From: an uncultured Bacteriovorax sp.
GTDB taxonomy: Bacteria > Bdellovibrionota > Bacteriovoracia > Bacteriovoracales > Bacteriovoracaceae
Direction: 5' to 3'
Assembly: GCA_943914745.1 (NCBI GenBank)
Contig: CALUDF010000107.1
Location: 1 to 9,200 of the forward strand
DNA length: 9,200 nucleotides
A program made the translations under genes and the position numbers. Under the pieces are notes generated by a model. It was not told where the DNA came from. It worked only from the letters and a program-made list of their open reading frames with translations, and did no database searches. Shown here piece after piece: positions 5,944 to 9,200 of the stretch (positions are counted from its first letter, which is position 1; each line of letters opens with the position of its first letter).

Positions 5944-6873
5944 ATGAAAAAGATTTTCTTCTTAGTCACTCTCCTTCTCATCACCCTTTCATGTTCCCAC
6001 AATAAAACGATTGATAAAAAGCGCGACAGAAACATCTCTGCCCACACTCCAAGCGAAGACCAATTCTGGAATGAGCTCTCGCTGGAAGCCATTGAGACAA
6101 AAGAGTCATTCTTTGACGTTCTCGAAGAAAACCACCCCGCTCTTTTAAATCAAATCATCACCGATGCTAAAGACCCTTACATCCCAATGTTTTGGGGGCA
6201 AAGCTACAACTTTGATTCCGGAGCAAAAAAAGTCATTGTCGCTCCAAAAATCATTGGAGAGCTTCAGAAGCACTTTAACATCAAAAACGACAACCACATC
6301 GTTCACGCCGGCATCATCCATACCTACGGTTATCTCTTTAGCGTGATCGAGACACCTTACGGCTACAAAAGAAAAAGATGGATTGCACCGACTCTGAATT
6401 ATGCCTTTAGCCTGGAGGCCAACAGCCTTTCTCCTGAGGCCATTGAAGGAGGCATGCTCTCAAACATTACTTTCTTCGCAGGAACCCTGGCCTTTACAGA
6501 CAAGACGCAACTCAATCTATTAAAGAATGTCGCAAGCGAGATCTTTACCTTCGATTATAAAAAGTTAAACATCACTCGCGTAGAAGAAATCCTTCCCAAC
6601 CACACCCTGGTTACAACCCTGGTTAAACTCCCTAAAAAAGAGACCACAGAGGAAAACGACTACCTGCTAGTCTATTCAACGATCGAAAAGAAACTCAATA
6701 AGGAGCTCTTAATCACGGCTTTCCCAATCAACCTTGAGAGCTTCAACAAGATTGTGGCACCAGAAACCCTTGGACCTAACCAAAAGATCAGCGTGCGCTA
6801 TAATGCTTATTTAGAAGGCTTAGGAAAAGAGCTTATCGGCACAAGAAAACTGATAAAGAACTGGACGCCCTGA
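5944..6873 (+). CDS. Putative lipoprotein of unknown function
   Basis: A 309-aa protein I cannot assign to a family. The N-terminus (MKKIFFLVTL, then LLITLSCSHN) is a lipoprotein signal peptide with Cys17 as the likely lipidated residue; Thr at -3 is less usual, but Leu-Ser-Cys is acceptable. No Asp follows the Cys at +2, so by the E. coli rule it would go to the outer membrane. The mature part looks globular and mixed alpha/beta, with no further membrane segment. Noticeable stretches are FWNELSLEAIETKESFFDVL (about 40-59), a central aromatic part with HIVHAGIIHTYGYLFSVIE (about 119-137) and a C-terminal half rich in Lys and Asn. I see no enzyme motif. The ATG has GGGG eight bases ahead. The DUF3465 gene follows after 45 bp on the same strand, without a terminator or convincing promoter, so the two are probably one operon. 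Confidence 0.8.
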   Translation: MKKIFFLVTLLLITLSCSHNKTIDKKRDRNISAHTPSEDQFWNELSLEAIETKESFFDVLEENHPALLNQIITDAKDPYIPMFWGQSYNFDSGAKKVIVAPKIIGELQKHFNIKNDNHIVHAGIIHTYGYLFSVIETPYGYKRKRWIAPTLNYAFSLEANSLSPEAIEGGMLSNITFFAGTLAFTDKTQLNLLKNVASEIFTFDYKKLNITRVEEILPNHTLVTTLVKLPKKETTEENDYLLVYSTIEKKLNKELLITAFPINLESFNKIVAPETLGPNQKISVRYNAYLEGLGKELIGTRKLIKNWTP

Positions 6874-6918
6874 GGCGACTTCACGTATTTTAGGGAAAAT
6901 TTTTAAAAGTGAGGTCTC

Positions 6919-7374
6919 ATGAAATCTCTTCGTCTTCTGGCGCTAGTCCTTGGATTAACGGCTTCGTTTGCTACTTTTGCAGACAATGAACTACATGAAT
7001 GCAGAAATAGAAATGGAGAAGTCTTAAAGACCGATATCGGGCAACTGCTCTCAATTATGAACAACCGTCGCGCTAACCGCCCTCAGGTTTACGTCACAGG
7101 GATCATCAACGAAATCAAAAGCGAAGACCACTCTGGACTTCCACACCAAAAATTCAACATCACTGTCAATAAAGACATCGAACTGCAAATCGTCAGCAAC
7201 CTGGACTTCGGAAGAATTCCCCTTGCTGTTGGAAAGAAAGTTTTTGTCTGTGGGGAATTCGTGAGATCGGGATCAGGAATGGTTCACTGGACGCACTTTG
7301 ATCCACACGGAAGCCATCCGGATGGATTTACGATTTTAGATGGAAAGCTCTATGGAGAGCACGAGATTAAGTAA
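6919..7374 (+). CDS. Secreted DUF3465 family protein
   Basis: A 151-aa protein with a Sec signal peptide (MKSLRLLALV start, cleavage after TFA at 21) and a DUF3465 domain. I recognise the family from its order of motifs: a beta strand VYVTGIINEI (57-66), the conserved HQKF (His76), a short strand pair LQIVSNLDFG (89-98), VGKKVFVCGEF (104-114), then the hallmark VHWTHFDPHGSHPDG (122-136) and a terminal DGKLYG. Conserved His123, His126, Asp128, His130 and His133 cluster like a metal or active site, but no function is established that I know of. The arrangement is OB-fold-like, which is inference. Cys28 and Cys111 could form a disulphide in the periplasm. GAGG lies four bases before the ATG. Converges on mscS, with a shared stem-loop. 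Confidence 0.85.
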   Translation: MKSLRLLALVLGLTASFATFADNELHECRNRNGEVLKTDIGQLLSIMNNRRANRPQVYVTGIINEIKSEDHSGLPHQKFNITVNKDIELQIVSNLDFGRIPLAVGKKVFVCGEFVRSGSGMVHWTHFDPHGSHPDGFTILDGKLYGEHEIK

Positions 7375-7383
7375 GAACAGATT

Positions 7384-7411
7384 CAGAGGGACTTTTAAAG
7401 AAGTCCCTCTG
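7384..7411. terminator. Perfect 11-bp stem-loop between convergent genes, mscS stop in the loop
   Basis: CAGAGGGACTT (7384-7394) pairs perfectly with AAGTCCCTCTG (7401-7411) around the 6-nt loop TTAAAG. The loop contains the mscS stop codon (TTA at 7395-7397, TAA on the minus strand). It begins ten bases after the DUF3465 stop. There is no clear U tract on either side, so it may terminate poorly by itself; protecting both 3' ends from exonucleases is an alternative role. Confidence 0.6.
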
Positions 7412-9125
7412 GCTTAGCTGCTTCCACTTTCGGCAACCCTTCCATGCTCTTATCCATCATCAGCGTCGTATTGTTGGCCACAAAACGCACATCCATTTCT
7501 TTGGCAATCTTAAGCATCTCAACAATGAATTTGTGTCTTTCATCAAGCTCAACATTGCCTTCTCTCGTCTTGAAGAAAACATTCACCAGGATATTAATCG
7601 ACTTATCTGTAACGTCATTGATAAAAATCTGGGCATTAGTTGTCTCAATCAATTGATGAATTTGGCAGATGTAACGTAAGCGCTCACAAAACTCCTCTAG
7701 CTTTTCCATCGAGTTCGACAGATCCATTACGAGAAAAGTCCTGTAACGTCTCATCCCCCTCATCCCATAGTTGTCGATGGCCATGTTAGCTAAAACGTTA
7801 TTGGGTAAACTCACCAGAGACTGAAGTGGTGTCCTGATTCGCGTGCTTCTAAAACCCACCTCTTCAACAGTGCCTTCCAGTCCCTTATCTAAAATGACAT
7901 AGTCTCCAATTAAAAATGGTCTATCGATAATAACCGTCACCGAACCAAAGAGATTAGAAATCGTATCTTTTGCAGCAAGGGCCACGGCCACCCCCCCGAT
8001 TCCTAGACCGGCAAGGATGCTGCCGATATCAAAAGTTAAACTGTGGGCCACTAGGATCGTCCCAAAAGCAATGACTAAGACCTTGGAGGTCTTAGAGAGC
8101 ATAGGAACCAAGACATCATCAAATTTATTGGAGGTGTCTTTGGCGATTTTTGCAAAGTGCATGCTAATGATGTCGACGATTTTTAAAGACGACCAGACAG
8201 ATGAGAGGGCAATGAGGATATAAAAGGCGCGCACTAAAACATCATATGTTTCCGTGTCGAGCTCCATCGTCTTCACACCGGCCATACACACCAAAGAGAA
8301 GGCCAGGAGACCAAAAGAGAGCGTTGATTTATATTGGTCTTTTTCCTTAAAATCCAAAGACTCTTTTTTTACGAGATCGCGAATATAGAGTGTGGTTAAA
8401 AAGCGCACCAGACTCAAGGCGAGGATGGCCAAGATAAAAATGGCCAGAAAGCCCAGCCATTGACCTTTGGTGAACATTAAAAAATCTTCATTGGTCCATT
8501 CGGGTAAATATTCTTTGAGTTTGGTTTTCCAGTTTTTATACTCGATAACACCGGCCACGACTGACAAGTGGGAGACGGAATCGTAGAGAAGGCCGATGGT
8601 GCTTACAGTCTCCGGTGTAAATCTCCAAGCGCCATCAATATTTTTTTCAATGGCAATTTCTGCTTCAATCACTTGATTGTTGTCAGTAATTGATTGCTTT
8701 CTAAAATACCACTTTCCCCCGTTGGGATCAGACGGAATATGGGAGAAGTCTATCTTGGTGATGCGATCGATGGTATTGATGAGTTCTTCCGCCACTTTTC
8801 GGCCGGTCTTATCTCTTAAGTTCTCATCAATCTTTGAGAGATTAAAAGTTTTCACGGCCTGGTCAAAAAACGCGCGAGCCTGGTTATTGCCTTTTTTCAC
8901 CTCTTCCATCGCCAGCACAAAAGTGCGCATGGTCTCTTGCGGGTTTTTAAGCTTTTCCAACTCTTCATACTTCAAATAGGTCTGAGAGTTCTCCTCGGGA
9001 GCTTTCTCTTTGGGAGACGGCTTAGCCTTTTCGATGGCGTCTTTCACCACTGAAGTCGGTATTTGGGCCTGGGTTGTGAGAGTTAAAAAAGTGAGGCAAA
9101 TAATTGATAAGTAACGCGTTAACAT
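7395..9125 (-). CDS. MscS-family mechanosensitive ion channel with periplasmic N-terminal domain
   Basis: A small-conductance mechanosensitive channel of the inner membrane, which opens under membrane tension to release solutes during hypo-osmotic shock. The 576-aa product is about twice the size of E. coli MscS (286 aa). A signal peptide (1-20, cleavage after TQA) leads to a periplasmic domain of about 195 residues, rich in Lys/Glu and helical, without a family I recognise. Membrane helices follow at about 222-248, 268-288, 297-320 and 347-364. The pore-lining helix ILAGLGIGGVAVALAAKD (about 370-387) has the Gly/Ala packing typical of MscS, then FGSVTVIIDRPFLIGDYV (393-410) starts the cytoplasmic beta domain, with VEEVGFRSTRIRT (420-432) and LPNN (440-443). 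The frame extends to a TTG at 9140, but AAGGA seven bases before the ATG at 9125 supports the shorter form. Monocistronic by layout. Confidence 0.92.
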   Translation of the reverse strand: MLTRYLSIICLTFLTLTTQAQIPTSVVKDAIEKAKPSPKEKAPEENSQTYLKYEELEKLKNPQETMRTFVLAMEEVKKGNNQARAFFDQAVKTFNLSKIDENLRDKTGRKVAEELINTIDRITKIDFSHIPSDPNGGKWYFRKQSITDNNQVIEAEIAIEKNIDGAWRFTPETVSTIGLLYDSVSHLSVVAGVIEYKNWKTKLKEYLPEWTNEDFLMFTKGQWLGFLAIFILAILALSLVRFLTTLYIRDLVKKESLDFKEKDQYKSTLSFGLLAFSLVCMAGVKTMELDTETYDVLVRAFYILIALSSVWSSLKIVDIISMHFAKIAKDTSNKFDDVLVPMLSKTSKVLVIAFGTILVAHSLTFDIGSILAGLGIGGVAVALAAKDTISNLFGSVTVIIDRPFLIGDYVILDKGLEGTVEEVGFRSTRIRTPLQSLVSLPNNVLANMAIDNYGMRGMRRYRTFLVMDLSNSMEKLEEFCERLRYICQIHQLIETTNAQIFINDVTDKSINILVNVFFKTREGNVELDERHKFIVEMLKIAKEMDVRFVANNTTLMMDKSMEGLPKVEAAKPEGLL

Positions 9126-9132
9126 AGTAAGT

Positions 9133-9137
9133 TCCTT
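9133..9137 (-). promoter_or_regulatory. Ribosome binding site that fixes the mscS start
   Basis: AAGGA on the minus strand, seven bases before the ATG at 9125. The alternative TTG at 9140 directly precedes this site and lacks its own. Four of its bases also form part of one arm of the inverted repeat at 9134-9170. Confidence 0.65.
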
Positions 9138-9170
9138 CAAGTTTTGGCGCCTAAAAATTTACCTTGAAGG
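9134..9170. repeat. 8-bp inverted repeat across the mscS promoter (possible operator)
   Basis: CCTTCAAG (9134-9141) and CTTGAAGG (9163-9170) are perfect inverted copies, 21 bp apart. One arm lies in the promoter spacer next to the -10 box, the other covers the Shine-Dalgarno sequence. With the start of transcription near 9149, only the second arm would be in the RNA, so a DNA operator bridging the start fits better than an RNA hairpin, unless a promoter further upstream is also used. Confidence 0.35.
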
Positions 9171-9184
9171 GTCTTGGTGGTCAA
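9156..9184 (-). promoter_or_regulatory. Candidate sigma70-type promoter of mscS
   Basis: On the minus strand TTGACC (9184-9179, five of six), a 17-bp spacer and TAAATT (9161-9156, four of six). It predicts a start near 9149 and a leader of about 24 nt holding the AAGGA site. This is the best-matching promoter I see in the window. Confidence 0.5.
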
Positions 9185-9200
9185 GGAATGATGCTTGATC

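Noticed and set aside
5865..6092. Minus-strand open frame opposite the lipoprotein start
   Set aside because: It covers the lipoprotein signal peptide in antisense and shows no recognisable features.
6879..6907. Separate promoter for the DUF3465 gene in the 45-bp gap
   Set aside because: TTCACG and TTAAAA at 17 bp are poor matches, and the predicted start would fall at or beyond the ribosome site.
9126..9140. TTG start for mscS
   Set aside because: The ATG at 9125 has AAGGA at good spacing and begins a tighter signal peptide.
1..9200. A defence system, prophage, integrative element or CRISPR array
   Set aside because: No nuclease, integrase, transposase, toxin-antitoxin pair, phage gene or regular repeat array is visible; the genes are ordinary envelope and metabolic functions.

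Overview
The window looks like a chromosomal segment of a Gram-negative, AT-leaning bacterium with an outer membrane. It carries Sec signal peptides, a lipoprotein signal, a periplasmic di-haem peroxidase and an MscS channel with a periplasmic domain. The style (many small secreted proteins, a lipoprotein with a Lys-Lys start, short intergenic gaps, an agmatinase-type enzyme with a central helical insert) is what I would expect from Bdellovibrionota, perhaps the Bacteriovorax/Peredibacter branch. That placement is an impression, not a proof. I see no phage, IS element, tRNA, rRNA or CRISPR array.

Layout. Bases 2-1972 (+) hold the 3' part of an LTA-synthase-type membrane sulfatase (phosphoglycerol transferase family), cut off by the left edge. 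It converges, with no spacer at all, on a MauG/cytochrome c peroxidase family di-haem protein (1973-3283, -). Upstream of that on the same strand is a secreted SIMPL-domain (DUF541) protein (3363-4073, -). The SIMPL gene is divergent from an agmatinase/arginase-family ureohydrolase with a Lys/Ala-rich tail (4146-5279, +). The ureohydrolase is followed by a palindromic REP/MITE-like repeat (5285-5409) and a bidirectional intrinsic terminator (about 5411-5443) shared with a small two-helix membrane protein (5470-5718, -). A divergent AT-rich region with a perfect FNR-type palindrome (5916-5929) precedes a lipoprotein of unknown function (5944-6873, +) and a secreted DUF3465 protein (6919-7374, +). 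The latter converges on an MscS-family mechanosensitive channel (7395-9125, -) through a perfect 11-bp stem-loop whose loop contains the mscS stop codon.

How they work together. Most products belong to the cell envelope or periplasm. SIMPL plus di-haem peroxidase is a plausible oxidative-stress pair. The sulfatase and MscS concern envelope polymers and osmotic protection. The lipoprotein and DUF3465 gene are probably co-transcribed. Otherwise the window reads as a row of independent short transcription units. I find no convincing new multi-gene system; the points most worth a second look are the palindromic repeat, the FNR-type site, the Lys/Ala tail of the ureohydrolase, and the lipoprotein/DUF3465 pair.

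For four genes the longest open frame begins upstream of the likely true start; I moved each start on the basis of a Shine-Dalgarno sequence and/or signal peptide and say so in the entry.
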